Shown here: one piece after another, positions 41,059 to 51,070 of the stretch
Numbering within the stretch: position 1 is the stretch's first letter
Layout of the letters: every line of letters starts with the position of its first letter
Origin: Opitutaceae bacterium
Lineage (GTDB): Bacteria; Verrucomicrobiota; Verrucomicrobiia; Opitutales; Opitutaceae
DNA length: 64,000 nucleotides
Direction of reading: 5' to 3'
Assembly (NCBI GenBank): GCA_023269585.1
Contig: JAHFTC010000004.1
Coordinates: 27,100-91,099, forward strand
Made by a program: the position numbers and the translations under genes
The notes under the pieces: generated by a model
Seen by the model: only the letters and a program-made list of their open reading frames with translations
Databases searched by the model: none
Told to the model about the DNA's origin: nothing

Positions 41059-42060
41059 TTACTCCTTGCGCAGGGTGACCTCGCCGGCGCGGAAACGCAG
41101 GGTGCGGCCGGCGGCGGTGCGCAACAGGAGCGCGCCCTCGTCGTCGATGCCGCGGGTGGTGCCGGTGTGCGTGTCGTTGCCCTGCACCACGGTGATCTGG
41201 CGGCCGGCGAGAAGATCGTGCCGTTTCCAGAGGTCGGCGATCTCGTCGCGCGGCGGGCGGACGATGAAGTGTGAGTAGGCGGCGAGCACACGCTCGATGA
41301 GCGCGGCCGCGGTGGTGTTGAGGTCCAGTGGTCGGCCGGCCTGGCAGGCGAGGGAAGTGGCGCGCGGCGCGATGTCCCGCGGCCAGGCGGCGGCGGGCGT
41401 GGCGACGTTGAGTCCGAGGCCGAAGACGAGTTCGCGGATCGTGTCGGCGTCGATGCGCGCCTCGGTGAGCATCCCGCCGACCTTGCGCTCGCCGAAATGG
41501 AGGTCATTGGGCCATTTGAGCTGCGGCGCGGTGCCGGTGGTGGTGGCGAGCAGCTCGCAGAGGTTGAGGCCCATCCAGAGCGTGAAGAGGTGCATGCGCT
41601 CGGGCGGGAGCCCGGGGCGGAAGGCGAACGACAGGTAGAGATTGCCGGCGCCGGCGGGGCTGTGCCACACGCGGCCGAAACGACCGCGGCCCCGCGTCTG
41701 CGCGGCGGCGAGCACGATGAACGGCGCCGCGCGGCCCGCCGTGAGCTGGCGGCCGGCCTCATCGTTGGTGCTGTCGACGCTGTCGAGAAACAACAGCGGC
41801 GGCGCCGCCGGCACGAGGGCGCGGATCAGGGCCGGGCTGGGCCCGGCGGGCCGCGCGGTGAGGCGGTAGCCGCGGCTGTGCAACGCCTCGAACGCGAAGC
41901 CCTCCGTCTCCAGACGGTGGAGGTGCGCCCAGACGGCGACCCGGCTCAGGCCGACCACCTTCGCCAGCGCGGCGCCCGAGACGCAGCCTTCGCCGGCGGC
42001 GAGGAACTCGCGCAGCAGGGCGGCTTCGATCTCGGCGGCGGGGCGGGCGGAGCGGGGCAT
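41059..42060 (-). CDS. birA: biotin--[acetyl-CoA-carboxylase] ligase
   Basis: N-terminal HTH; SVDSTNDEAGRQL, AAQTRGRGRFGRVWHSPAGAGNLYLS, LKWPNDLHFGERKVGGML. Confidence 0.93.
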   Translation of the reverse strand: MPRSARPAAEIEAALLREFLAAGEGCVSGAALAKVVGLSRVAVWAHLHRLETEGFAFEALHSRGYRLTARPAGPSPALIRALVPAAPPLLFLDSVDSTNDEAGRQLTAGRAAPFIVLAAAQTRGRGRFGRVWHSPAGAGNLYLSFAFRPGLPPERMHLFTLWMGLNLCELLATTTGTAPQLKWPNDLHFGERKVGGMLTEARIDADTIRELVFGLGLNVATPAAAWPRDIAPRATSLACQAGRPLDLNTTAAALIERVLAAYSHFIVRPPRDEIADLWKRHDLLAGRQITVVQGNDTHTGTTRGIDDEGALLLRTAAGRTLRFRAGEVTLRKE

Positions 42061-42062
42061 GC

Positions 42063-42090
42063 GGTGGACGGTGGTCGGTGGACAGTGGAC
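42063..42090 (+). repeat. heptamer array, GGTGGAC flavour
   Basis: ggtggac ggtggtc ggtggac agtggac, directly upstream of birA. Confidence 0.88.
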
Positions 42091-42142
42091 GGGCGGTGCA
42101 CCTCCCGGCGGGGGGCGGAGCGGTGCAACCGGTTTGTGGCGA

Positions 42143-43078
42143 CTACTCCCGCCAGTCGAGGCCCACGTCGATCCAGACGCTGTGGTGCACGAGCGCGCCG
42201 GTGGAGATGAAGTCGAGGCCGAGACCCGCGAGCGCGGGGAGGCTGCGGAGGTTCACGCCGCCGCTCGCCTCGGTGTAGGCGCGCTCGCCGATCAGGGCGA
42301 CGGCCTCGCGCAGCTGCGGCACGGTGAAGTTGTCGAGGAGGATGATGTCGGCGCCGGCCGCGAGCACGGGCGGAATCTGCGCGAGCGAGTCGACCTCGAC
42401 CTCGATGGGCAGCTCGGGCGAGGCGGCGCGCGCGCGGCGGACGGCGGCGGCGAGGCGCTCGCCGGCGGTGGCGCCCGCGGCGGCGAGGTGGTTGTCCTTG
42501 AGCATCACGCGGTCGAAGAGGCCGAGGCGGTGGTTGCAGGAACCGCCGCAGGCGACGGCGTACTTCTCGAGCATGCGCCAGCCGGGCGTGGTCTTGCGTG
42601 TATCGAGAAGGCGGGTGCGGGACGTGCCGAGCGCGTCGACATGGCGGCGCGTGGTCGTGGCGATGCCGGAGAGGCGCTGGAGGAAGTTGAGGAGCGGGCG
42701 CTCGGCGGGCAGCAGCACCTTCGAGGGGCCGGAGAGCGTGGCGAGCACCGTGCCGGCCGGGACCAGCGCACCGTCGCGCACCCGCGACTTCACGGTGCAA
42801 CCGCGACCGTAGGCGGCGAGCACGACGGACACGAGGCCCAGCCCGCAGACGACGAGTTCCTCGCGGGCGACGAGATCGGCCGTGCCGCGGCCGGTGAAAC
42901 GCTGGCCGAGCGTGGTGACGTCGCCGCGGCGGCGCGGCCGGCGGCGCAGCCCGGCGCCGGCGAGATCCTCGTCCCGCGCCTGGGCGGCGAGGCGGCGCAG
43001 GTAGGCCGGGTCGAGATCGGCCCAGCGCAGGCGGCGGTGCAGGTGCGTGAGGAGCTGGCGTTGGGTGAGGCGTGGCAT
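42143..43078 (-). CDS. nadC: nicotinate-nucleotide pyrophosphorylase (carboxylating)
   Basis: [75 protein letters not shown]. Confidence 0.94.
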   Translation of the reverse strand: MPRLTQRQLLTHLHRRLRWADLDPAYLRRLAAQARDEDLAGAGLRRRPRRRGDVTTLGQRFTGRGTADLVAREELVVCGLGLVSVVLAAYGRGCTVKSRVRDGALVPAGTVLATLSGPSKVLLPAERPLLNFLQRLSGIATTTRRHVDALGTSRTRLLDTRKTTPGWRMLEKYAVACGGSCNHRLGLFDRVMLKDNHLAAAGATAGERLAAAVRRARAASPELPIEVEVDSLAQIPPVLAAGADIILLDNFTVPQLREAVALIGERAYTEASGGVNLRSLPALAGLGLDFISTGALVHHSVWIDVGLDWRE

Positions 43079-43203
43079 CGGAGGAGCGGTCGAACCGTGG
43101 GCGCCCGGCGCAGGGCAGGCAAAAGGAAAGCGCGGGCCGGATCGCCGGGCGCGCGGGGCCAACGTGCGTTTGACCCGGGGGCGGGGCTCGGTTGGCTTGG
43201 CGC

Positions 43204-44028
43204 ATGCACTTCCACCCCCTTTGTGCCGGACGGCGTTTTCGCCCCGCGCGGCTGGCCCTTCTTTTCGCCGCCTTGCCGTGTCTGGCGTGCGCCGAAGGTC
43301 CCGCGCCGAAAGCGCCGGAGTGGGCGTATCCGGGAAACGCGACGCGGGTGCAGGTGGCGCCGCCGCCGGATTTCCGGAGAGCCACCACGACCTTCGCCAC
43401 CCCGATCGGGATCTTCGAGGGACAAGCGGACGTGGGCTCCGCCGTCGTGCCCGGCAGCGCGAGCTTCGACGCGGCGACGCAGCGCTACACGATCAACTCG
43501 GCCGGCTACAACGTGTGGTATTTCCGCGACGAGTTCCGCTTCCTCTGGAAGAAGATGTCCGGCGATGTGTCGCTGGCCGCCTCGATCGAGTATCCGGATC
43601 CCGCGGGGTTCTGGGACCGCAAGGCGCTGCTCGTCATCCGCCAGGACCTCGACGACGACGCGAAGGTGGCGCTCGTGGCGCTCCACGGGGACGGCATGAT
43701 CCATCTTGCCCAGCGGCCGGCGAAAGGCGCGCGGATGAAGGATCTCGAATACCGCATCGGCGGCCGGGGCCGGCCCGGCGGGGAGGGGCCCGACAGCCTC
43801 GTGACGGTGCACGCGCGGCGCATCGGCATCGAAAAACGAGGGAACGCCATCGCGCTGTTCGTGAGCCTTGAAGGCGAACCGATGCACCAGTTCGGCGCGC
43901 CGATCGAGTTGCCGTTTGCCGAGCCGTTCTATGTCGGCCTGGGCTTCTGCTCCCATCTGCCCGACAAGTCCGACACCGCGGTGCTGTCCGACGTCGTCCT
44001 CGAAAACGCGGCCGGGAAAGTGCGGTGA
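43204..44028 (+). CDS. DUF1349/LamG-like secreted protein
   Basis: Signal peptide; [67 protein letters not shown]. Confidence 0.65.
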   Translation: MHFHPLCAGRRFRPARLALLFAALPCLACAEGPAPKAPEWAYPGNATRVQVAPPPDFRRATTTFATPIGIFEGQADVGSAVVPGSASFDAATQRYTINSAGYNVWYFRDEFRFLWKKMSGDVSLAASIEYPDPAGFWDRKALLVIRQDLDDDAKVALVALHGDGMIHLAQRPAKGARMKDLEYRIGGRGRPGGEGPDSLVTVHARRIGIEKRGNAIALFVSLEGEPMHQFGAPIELPFAEPFYVGLGFCSHLPDKSDTAVLSDVVLENAAGKVR

Positions 44029-44092
44029 GCGGCAGCCGGGGAGCGCGCACAGGACCCGACCTCTTCCCGCCTCCGGCAGCGAGCCCGCGGCG

Positions 44093-47000
44093 TCAGGCCG
44101 CGGGAAGCGAGAGGTAGAAGGTGGCGCCCTTGCCCGGGGCGCCTTCCGCCCAGACGCGCCCGCCATGGCGGGCGACGATGCGCTGCACATTGGCCAGCCC
44201 GATGCCGACTCCTTCGAAATCCTTGGCGCTGTGGAGGCGCTGGAAGACGCCGAAGAGCTTCTCCGCGTAGCGCGGGTCGAAGCCGGCGCCGTTGTCGCGT
44301 ATCCGGATCACATGCTCGCGCGAGTGGCCGGCCGCGGCGGACGGCGGCTCGAGGCCGACCTCGATGAGGGCCGGGGCGCGGCCGCGGGTGAACTTGAGGG
44401 CGTTGCCGAGGAGATTGGCGAAGACCTGGCGCAGGAGGGTGGGATCGCCCTGCACCACCGGGAGGGGCCCGATGCGCCACTCGACGGGGCGGTCGCCCTG
44501 GGCAGGTATGAGCTCTTCGCGGACGGCGGCCACGACTTCGGCGAGATCGCAACGGCGGTGCTGGAGTTCGGTGCGGCTGAGGCGGGAGAACTGGAGGAGG
44601 CTGTCGATGAGTTGGTCGAGGCGGCGGGCCTCGGCGGCCACGATCTCGAGCTGGCGCTTGGAGTCGGGCGCGAGCTGGGCGGCGAGGTGTTTGCGCAGGA
44701 GTTCGGCGAAGCCGCAGATGTTGCGCAGCGGGGCGCGCAGGTCGTGGGAGACCGAGTACGAGAAGGCCTCGAGCTCGCGCACGGTGGACTGGAGCCGGAC
44801 GTTGACGCCGTGGAGCTCGGAGGTGCGTTCGGCGACGAGGCTCTGGAGGGCCGCCTGGCGGCGCCGCATGCTGTGGGTGCGCTGGCGCAGGAGGGCGGCG
44901 AAGAGGCCGAGCAGCGCGGAGGCGGTGGCCGGCCAGAACCACCACCGCTGGTGCAAGCGGGGGGCGATGATCAGGCGGCAGCTGGCGCCCTGCTCGTCCC
45001 AGAGGCCGTCGTTGTTGCAGGCGATGACACGGAAGCGGTAGGCCCCCGGGGGCAGGCCACCGTAGTTGGCCTCGCGGCGCGTGCCGGCGTCGGTCCAGTC
45101 GCGGTCGAAGCCCTCCAGTTTGTACCGGAAGCGGTTGTGGACGGAGTTGGTCAGGCTGAGGGCGGTGAAGCGGAACTGGAGTTCGCCGCGACCGGGCGGC
45201 ACCCGGACTTCGGGGGATAGGGGGATCTCGCGGCGATCGGCGACGACGGCTTCGATGACGACGGGTGGGGGCAGCGTGTTGGGGCGGATCCGCTCGGTGT
45301 GGATGATGGCGATGCCGCGGGTGGTCGCCTGCCAGATGCCCTCGGTGCCCATGTCGGCGATACAGGAGGGGCTGTTGCCGTTGGGGGCGGGGCTGCGCAT
45401 GCCGTCGGCCTCGTTGTAGCTGAGGTAGGGGAGTTCGCCGGTCTGGCCGGCCCAGGCGGCCTCGAGGGCGGCGAGTTTGATCCGCACAATGCAGTTGCGC
45501 AGGCTGAACCAGGCCTCGTCCCCGCGCACAAGCATGCCGTAGCTGAGGACGCCGCCGACGGCCGGCAGGCGCAGGCGTTCGTGAGTGGTGTCGGTGAAAC
45601 GCTCGAGGATCGGGCCGTTGCGCAGGAGCCAGATGCTGCCGTCGGAGTGTTCGCGGAACACCGCCGGGTTGCTCGGCTCCTGACCGGGAAGGAGCGGGTG
45701 GTGGGTCCAGCGTCCGTTCTCCCACACGGCATGGCCGCTGTTCCAGGCCGTCCAGCAGCGGCCCCGGGAGTCGCGGAACACGCAGCGCGGCATGAGATCC
45801 TTGAATTCCGTGCTGGGGGTGAAGACGCCGTCGCGCAGCTGGTAGAAACTGTTGGGCGTGAGCGCGGTGACCCAGATTTCGCCCGGGGCGGCCTCGATGA
45901 TGGCGCTGGGGTAGCCGTGCACCTCGGGATAGCGGGTGACGGTGCCGTCGGGGGCGATGCGGTCGACGCCGCTGCCGTAGTACGCGATCCAGAAATTGCC
46001 GGCGCTGTCGCGGCAGTGCGCCATGGGGGCATCGCCGCTCAAGCCTGTCTTGGTGCCGAGGATGCGCCGCTGGTCGCCCTCGATCCGGAGCAGGCCGCCG
46101 TCGCGGGTGCTGATCCATTTCACGCCCTGCGCGTCGCGCTCGATGTTCTGGATGGAGTTGATGGGCAGGCCGTCGCGGGTGGTGAGGTTGACGACCTTGA
46201 CGTCGCGCAGGCGCAACAGGCCGGCATCGGTGCCGCACCAAAGGTTGCCCTCGCGGTCCTCGGTCATGGCGAGGATTTGGCTGAGGGTCTCGTCGCCGTT
46301 GATGAGGACGGGCTCGAGCCGGTTGTGGCGCAGGCGCAGGAGGCCGTTGGGGGTGCCGATCCAGAGGTTCTCGTCGCGATCGATATGGAGGCTGCGCACG
46401 ATGCTGATGCGCAGACCGTTCAACTCCGGAAGTCGCCGGGTGCGTTCCTTGGAGACCTCGTAGAGGCCATCGGCGGTGCCAACCCAGAGGGTGCCATCGA
46501 GGGCCTCGACGGCGTCGCGGATCTCGATGGTCGAGGGGATGCCGACGGAAACCACGGTTTGTTGCCGGACGGGGTCCTCCTTGGCCAGGCGCAGGACTGC
46601 GTTGCGGCCGATGACAAGGATGTCGCCGTTGCGGGTGCGCCGCAGGGATTTGTACGAGTAGCTGAAGCTGCCGGCGGCGATCGGCGTGAGGGTGCCGTTT
46701 TCCCAGCGGAAGACACTTTTGGTGCCGGCCACGAGCATGCCGTCGCCGTCGGGGAGCAGGCCGGAGATCGTGGTCTGGTCGAGCTCCGGGCCGAGCCGGA
46801 GCCGTTCCCAGCGGGCGTCGCGCCGCCAGGCAATGCCGGTGAAGGTGCCGACCCAAAGGCGGCCGCTGGCGTCCTCGACGAGATCGGTCGGCTCCTCCAG
46901 GCGTTCGCCGCCTTCGAGGTTGATTGTAGGGGAAAAACGGACGCCATCGAAGCGGGTGAGGCCGACCCGCGTGGCGAGCAGGAGGTAGCCGTCGGCCGGC

Positions 47001-47158
47001 TGGTACACCGTGCGCACGGCGGTGTACGGCAGTCCGTGGGTCATGTTCCACTCGGTGCTGTGGTACTGTGCCGGTGTCCGCAGCGGATCGAGGGCGCGCA
47101 GTGACGGGCCGAAGGCAGTGAGGAACAGGCCGGCGAGGCAGAGCTTGCGGAGGATCAT
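44093..47158 (-). CDS. two-component regulator-propeller sensor histidine kinase
   Basis: Repeated WxGTxxGLxRL propeller blades, Y_Y_Y domain (HNRFRYKLEGFDRDWTDAGTRREANYGGLPPGAYRFRV), HisKA SVSHDLRAPLRNICGF and HATPase. Confidence 0.92.
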   Translation of the reverse strand: MILRKLCLAGLFLTAFGPSLRALDPLRTPAQYHSTEWNMTHGLPYTAVRTVYQPADGYLLLATRVGLTRFDGVRFSPTINLEGGERLEEPTDLVEDASGRLWVGTFTGIAWRRDARWERLRLGPELDQTTISGLLPDGDGMLVAGTKSVFRWENGTLTPIAAGSFSYSYKSLRRTRNGDILVIGRNAVLRLAKEDPVRQQTVVSVGIPSTIEIRDAVEALDGTLWVGTADGLYEVSKERTRRLPELNGLRISIVRSLHIDRDENLWIGTPNGLLRLRHNRLEPVLINGDETLSQILAMTEDREGNLWCGTDAGLLRLRDVKVVNLTTRDGLPINSIQNIERDAQGVKWISTRDGGLLRIEGDQRRILGTKTGLSGDAPMAHCRDSAGNFWIAYYGSGVDRIAPDGTVTRYPEVHGYPSAIIEAAPGEIWVTALTPNSFYQLRDGVFTPSTEFKDLMPRCVFRDSRGRCWTAWNSGHAVWENGRWTHHPLLPGQEPSNPAVFREHSDGSIWLLRNGPILERFTDTTHERLRLPAVGGVLSYGMLVRGDEAWFSLRNCIVRIKLAALEAAWAGQTGELPYLSYNEADGMRSPAPNGNSPSCIADMGTEGIWQATTRGIAIIHTERIRPNTLPPPVVIEAVVADRREIPLSPEVRVPPGRGELQFRFTALSLTNSVHNRFRYKLEGFDRDWTDAGTRREANYGGLPPGAYRFRVIACNNDGLWDEQGASCRLIIAPRLHQRWWFWPATASALLGLFAALLRQRTHSMRRRQAALQSLVAERTSELHGVNVRLQSTVRELEAFSYSVSHDLRAPLRNICGFAELLRKHLAAQLAPDSKRQLEIVAAEARRLDQLIDSLLQFSRLSRTELQHRRCDLAEVVAAVREELIPAQGDRPVEWRIGPLPVVQGDPTLLRQVFANLLGNALKFTRGRAPALIEVGLEPPSAAAGHSREHVIRIRDNGAGFDPRYAEKLFGVFQRLHSAKDFEGVGIGLANVQRIVARHGGRVWAEGAPGKGATFYLSLPAA

Positions 47159-47499
47159 GACGACAGCTCGGGGCGGTGACGGGTATCTCATCGGTTCAAA
47201 GCCGGCGTTCTGAACCCGTGTTGTACCAACCGTGGGGGCGCTTCGAAGTTGGCCCAGAACGGCGATGGCCGATGCGGCCGGAAGGCTCCGCGAGATCGCC
47301 CTTCAGCCGGCGCTGGCTGGCGACGAACGCCCGATCCGCCGGGGTGCAGATCCCTTTAGGAAAAGCGTTGGTATCACAGGCGCTGTAATTCGCCGACCTG
47401 TTTTTGAACAAGAGGGAACGGAGGCTGCAAGGGATTCGTGTAGGAATAATCCTACACAGGGATTTCACCCCGGCCCTTCATTGGGGGGCGGCGGGGTCT

Positions 47500-47547
47500 G
47501 GAAACGCAGAAGGCCAGCGGTGGTTGCCGCTGGCCTTCTGCGTTTCC
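47500..47547. other. perfect 21-bp stem/6-nt loop hairpin, possible terminator or attenuator
   Basis: ggaaacgcagaaggccagcgg-tggttg-ccgctggccttctgcgtttcc; no T tract on either side. Confidence 0.7.
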
Positions 47548-47614
47548 CGATCGGGGGATCAACTGTCCCGTTTTGTGTGGGATTTGTGTGAAAACTATGC
47601 GCCACGAGGAGAAG

Positions 47615-47689
47615 TGGCGCCCTCACGGGGAATCGAACCCCGGTTTGGGCCTTGAGAGGGCCCCGTCCTAGCCGCTAGACGATGAGGGC
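47615..47689 (-). tRNA. tRNA-Glu (anticodon CTC)
   Basis: Minus strand GCCCTCATCGTCTAGCGGCTAGGACGGGGCCCTCTCAAGGCCC...GGGGTTCGATTCCCCGTGAGGGCGCCA. Confidence 0.95.
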
Positions 47690-47694
47690 TAAAA

Positions 47695-48900
47695 ATGAGA
47701 AGCGCGGATCTTCAGGCGGGGTGCCGGCAAGGCAAGCGGCTTTTTCGGGAATTTTTCCGGGGACCATTGGTCCTCGGATTTTTCGTGGCCCTGGTCGGGC
47801 TCGCGACGCCCTGCGGCGCGCAGGGCGGGGGGACCTTCCCGACCTTGGAGGTCAAGGGCGTCGTCTACCACGAGGTGAAGGTGCTTTCGATCTCGGCCAC
47901 GACGGTGACGCTCCGGCATCGCGAGGGGATCGCGCAGGTGCCGTTGCGGGCCCTCAGTCCGGAACTGCAGCAGCGTTTCGGCTACGATCCGCTGGATGAG
48001 GAACTGGATGCGCTGCTGCAGGCGAACCAACGCCAGTTGCAGGCAACCAAGCCGCCGGAGCCGAAGCGCCGCTCGGTGACGGTGAAACAGGATACGCCCG
48101 TGGGCCGGGCGTTGAGCCGCTTCGGGACGCCGGCGCGGATGGAGGCGGTCGACCTGCGTCCGCAGTTTCGGGCGCTGGAACTGGGGACGAAGAACCAGGG
48201 GTTGCGGCCGAGTTGCGCGGTGTTCGCGGTGGTGAGCGCCCTGGAGTTCCAGAACGCGGCCGCAGTGGGGCATCCGGAGAAGCTTTCGGAGGAGTACCTG
48301 ATCTGGGCGACGCGGCGCACCCTGGGCATCGGGGCGGGGGAGAAGCGGACGGTCGAGGTGGCGCAGGACGAGGAAACCGGAGAGCCGGATACGCGCGACG
48401 CGGGCTTCACGCTCCAGGAGGTGCTGGCGGCGGTGCGGGCCTACGGGGTGCCGTTGCACGAGGAGATGCCGAACACGTTCGGGTTGGCCATGGAGAAGAT
48501 CCCTGATCCGGCCGACGAAGTGCTCACCGCGGCGCGGAGCCGGCGCCAGGTTTCCACCTACGTGGTGCCCGGGGTGAACACGCAGGTGAAGATCACCAAC
48601 ATCGTTCACGCGCTCAACGAGGGCGTGCCGGTGGTGGTCGGGCTGCGCTGGCCGCACGGGCGCACGTTGATGCGGACGGCCTTGCTTAGCCAGCAGAAGC
48701 CGCTGGAGAACCGCGCCCATGCTGTCACCCTCGTGGGCTATCTATCGGAGGATGGCTCGATGGAGGGGATACGGTTCATCTTCAAGAACTCCTGGGGCAT
48801 CCGCTGGGGGACGGGCGGGTACGGTTTCGTGGAGATCGGCTACCTACAGAAGCATCTGCTCGATGCGGTGGTGGTGGAAGTGCGGCCGACGGGCGGCTGA
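47695..48900 (+). CDS. secreted C1 (papain-like) family cysteine peptidase
   Basis: NQGLRPSCAVFAVVSALEF (Q...C), HAVTLVGYL (His), FKNSWGIRWGTGGYGFVEI (Asn). Confidence 0.88.
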   Translation: MRSADLQAGCRQGKRLFREFFRGPLVLGFFVALVGLATPCGAQGGGTFPTLEVKGVVYHEVKVLSISATTVTLRHREGIAQVPLRALSPELQQRFGYDPLDEELDALLQANQRQLQATKPPEPKRRSVTVKQDTPVGRALSRFGTPARMEAVDLRPQFRALELGTKNQGLRPSCAVFAVVSALEFQNAAAVGHPEKLSEEYLIWATRRTLGIGAGEKRTVEVAQDEETGEPDTRDAGFTLQEVLAAVRAYGVPLHEEMPNTFGLAMEKIPDPADEVLTAARSRRQVSTYVVPGVNTQVKITNIVHALNEGVPVVVGLRWPHGRTLMRTALLSQQKPLENRAHAVTLVGYLSEDGSMEGIRFIFKNSWGIRWGTGGYGFVEIGYLQKHLLDAVVVEVRPTGG

Positions 48901-48924
48901 GCTCGGCGGGCGATCCTTTCCAGC

Positions 48925-50334
48925 ATGAATCTCCCGATCTTTCTCGGTGGTGAGGCGGTGGAGACCGCACAGCGGCTTGCGGTGACCTGCTCGTACGACG
49001 GCGGGAACGCGGGTTCGACGTTTCTGGCCGGGCCGGCGGAACTCGAGCGCGCGATCGAGGCGGCGCAGCAGGCGGCGCCGGCACTGAAGGCGTTGCCGGC
49101 GTGGAAGCGGCACGAGATCCTGATGGGCTCGGCGGCGCGCCTGCGGGCGAACCGCGCGGAGATGGGGCGGCTGATCGCGCTCGAGGCGTGCAAGCCGCTC
49201 CGCTACGCGCTGGGCGAGGTCGACCGGGCGTTGCAGGTGTTCGAGGTGGCGGCCGAGGAGAGCCGCCGGATGGCGGGCGAGTACCTGCGCCTCGACTGGA
49301 CGCCCGCGGGCACCGGGCGCGACGCCGTGGTGAAATGGTTTCCGGCCGGCTTGGTGGCGGGGATCAGTCCGTTCAACTTCCCGCTCAATCTTGCGGTGCA
49401 CAAGGTGGCGCCGGCGTTCGCGGCGGGGTGTCCGATCATTCTGAAGCCGTCGCGCAACACACCGCTCTCGATGCTGTGGATGGCGCGGCTGATGGCGGAG
49501 GCGGGGCTGCCGGCGGGCGCGTTGTCGGTGCTGCCGCTCGACCGCGACAGCGGCACGCAGCTCGTGACGGACCCGCGTTTCGCGGTGCTCACGTTCACCG
49601 GCTCGCCGGAGGTCGGGTGGTGGATGAAGAGCCAGGCCGGGCGCAAACGCGTGGTGCTCGAGCTCGGCGGCAACGCAGGGGTGATCATCGACCGCACCGC
49701 GGATCTGGCGGTCGCGGTGCCGCGCATCGTGACCGGGGCGTTCGCCTATGCCGGGCAGGTCTGCATTCACACGCAGCGGATCTTCGTGCACGAGGCGTTG
49801 TTCGTGGAGTTCTCGCGGCGCTTCGTCGCGGCGGCGGCGAAGCTGCGGATCGGGCCGCCGGCGGAGGCTGAGACCGACGTGACGGCGTTGATCGACGAGG
49901 ACAGCGCGAAGCGCGTGGAGGCCTGGGTGGCCGAGGCGCGAGAGGCGGGCGCGCAGGTCTTGCTCGGCGGGCGGCGCAACGCAGCGGTGTACGAACCGAC
50001 GATCCTCACCGCGACGCGACCGGAGATGCGCGTGTGCTGCGATGAGGTGTTCGGGCCGGTGGTGACGCTGGAGCCGTTCGCTGATTTCGGGGATGCGTTG
50101 CAGCGCGTGAACGCTTCGCGTTTCGGCCTGCAGGCGGGTGTGTTCACCGACTCATTGGCACACATGCAGCAGGCGTTCGACCAGCTCGACGTCGGCGGCG
50201 TGATCATCAACGACACGCCGACCTTCCGCGTCGACCACATGCCCTACGGCGGCGTGAAGGACAGCGGCCTTGGCCGCGAAGGCGTGAAATACGCCATGGC
50301 CGACTACCTGGAGATGAAGGTGCTGGTGAAGTAA
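48925..50334 (+). CDS. aldehyde dehydrogenase family protein
   Basis: GISPFNFPLNLAVHKVAPAFAAGCPIILKPS, FTGSPEVGWWMK, VLELGGNAGVII, YAGQVCIHTQRIFV. Confidence 0.93.
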   Translation: MNLPIFLGGEAVETAQRLAVTCSYDGGNAGSTFLAGPAELERAIEAAQQAAPALKALPAWKRHEILMGSAARLRANRAEMGRLIALEACKPLRYALGEVDRALQVFEVAAEESRRMAGEYLRLDWTPAGTGRDAVVKWFPAGLVAGISPFNFPLNLAVHKVAPAFAAGCPIILKPSRNTPLSMLWMARLMAEAGLPAGALSVLPLDRDSGTQLVTDPRFAVLTFTGSPEVGWWMKSQAGRKRVVLELGGNAGVIIDRTADLAVAVPRIVTGAFAYAGQVCIHTQRIFVHEALFVEFSRRFVAAAAKLRIGPPAEAETDVTALIDEDSAKRVEAWVAEAREAGAQVLLGGRRNAAVYEPTILTATRPEMRVCCDEVFGPVVTLEPFADFGDALQRVNASRFGLQAGVFTDSLAHMQQAFDQLDVGGVIINDTPTFRVDHMPYGGVKDSGLGREGVKYAMADYLEMKVLVK

Positions 50335-50567
50335 GCGGTGCCAACGCTCGTGACGCGGGCCAATTCCGACTCGGGATCAGCGGAAGAGCGCGGCAAACTG
50401 CGGTCCGAACACGAGGTTTCCAACGACGATCGCGCCGCGGGCGCACAGGAGAACGGCGCCAGCGGCATAGTCCTTGGTCCGGCCGATCAAGGGCTGGCGG
50501 CCGGTCGAGGCGGCGTCGGCGAGGAGGAGAGCTGAACGACCGGTGCCCTCGGTACATAACCGAGCGC

Positions 50568-50879
50568 CTACTTCCTGCCTGCCAAGGATCGGCGAAGGCG
50601 CTTGGGCTTTTGCCGGAGGTCGAACACCGTGACGATGGTGGTGACACACGGTCGGATGATGAAGAATACGCCGAAGTAGGTGTCGCGAACGATGGCGCGG
50701 CGAAATTGTCGGTGTTTCCGCGGGAAAAGCTCGGGATTCCACTCGATTCATTGCGCGGTTTCCCGGAATTGCGGCCGAAAGTAGGCACTGCCGTCCGCGC
50801 GCCAAGAATCGTAGAAGGCTCAGGCCTCGCGGGGGTCTGCCTCGACAATTTCCAGAGCCTCGACCGGCTGGCTTTTCAC
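50568..50879 (-). pseudogene. degenerate RelE/ParE-type toxin with two in-frame TGA stops
   Basis: Minus-frame translation VKSQPVEALEIVEADPREA*AFYDSWRADGSAYFRPQFRETAQ*IEWNPELFPRKHRQFRRAIVRDTYFGVFFIIRPCVTTIVTVFDLRQKPKRLRRSLAGRK*; stops at 50820-50822 and 50748-50750. Confidence 0.7.
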
Positions 50880-51064
50880 TGTACGTCGAGGTGGCGCTCG
50901 AGTTCGGCCAAGGTGATGGTCTTGGCTTTTCCAGAGCGGAAATCGGCCCAGCGGCGATCGAGTTTCTTTTTCTGCCGAGGTGTGACCGGGGTGTCGTCGC
51001 TGATCCCCGCCCGCCACAGCGCATCGGCCAGTTCGAGCTTCTGGCGATTCGGAAGCAGCCGCAA
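50876..51064 (-). CDS. addiction-module antitoxin-like protein, probably N-terminally truncated (TTG start)
   Basis: LRLLPNRQKLELADALWRAGISDDTPVTPRQKKKLDRRWADFRSGKAKTITLAELERHLDVQ resembles the addiction module component family; overlaps the degenerate toxin start. Confidence 0.6.
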   Translation of the reverse strand: MRLLPNRQKLELADALWRAGISDDTPVTPRQKKKLDRRWADFRSGKAKTITLAELERHLDVQ

Positions 51065-51070
51065 GGCCTC

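Noticed and set aside
45299-47104. 601-aa plus-strand ORF
   Set aside because: Antisense to the propeller histidine kinase gene.
50748-50822. Selenocysteine recoding of the two in-frame TGAs in the toxin frame
   Set aside because: No SECIS-like hairpin noticed and the family has no catalytic Sec/Cys there; CGA-to-TGA decay is simpler.
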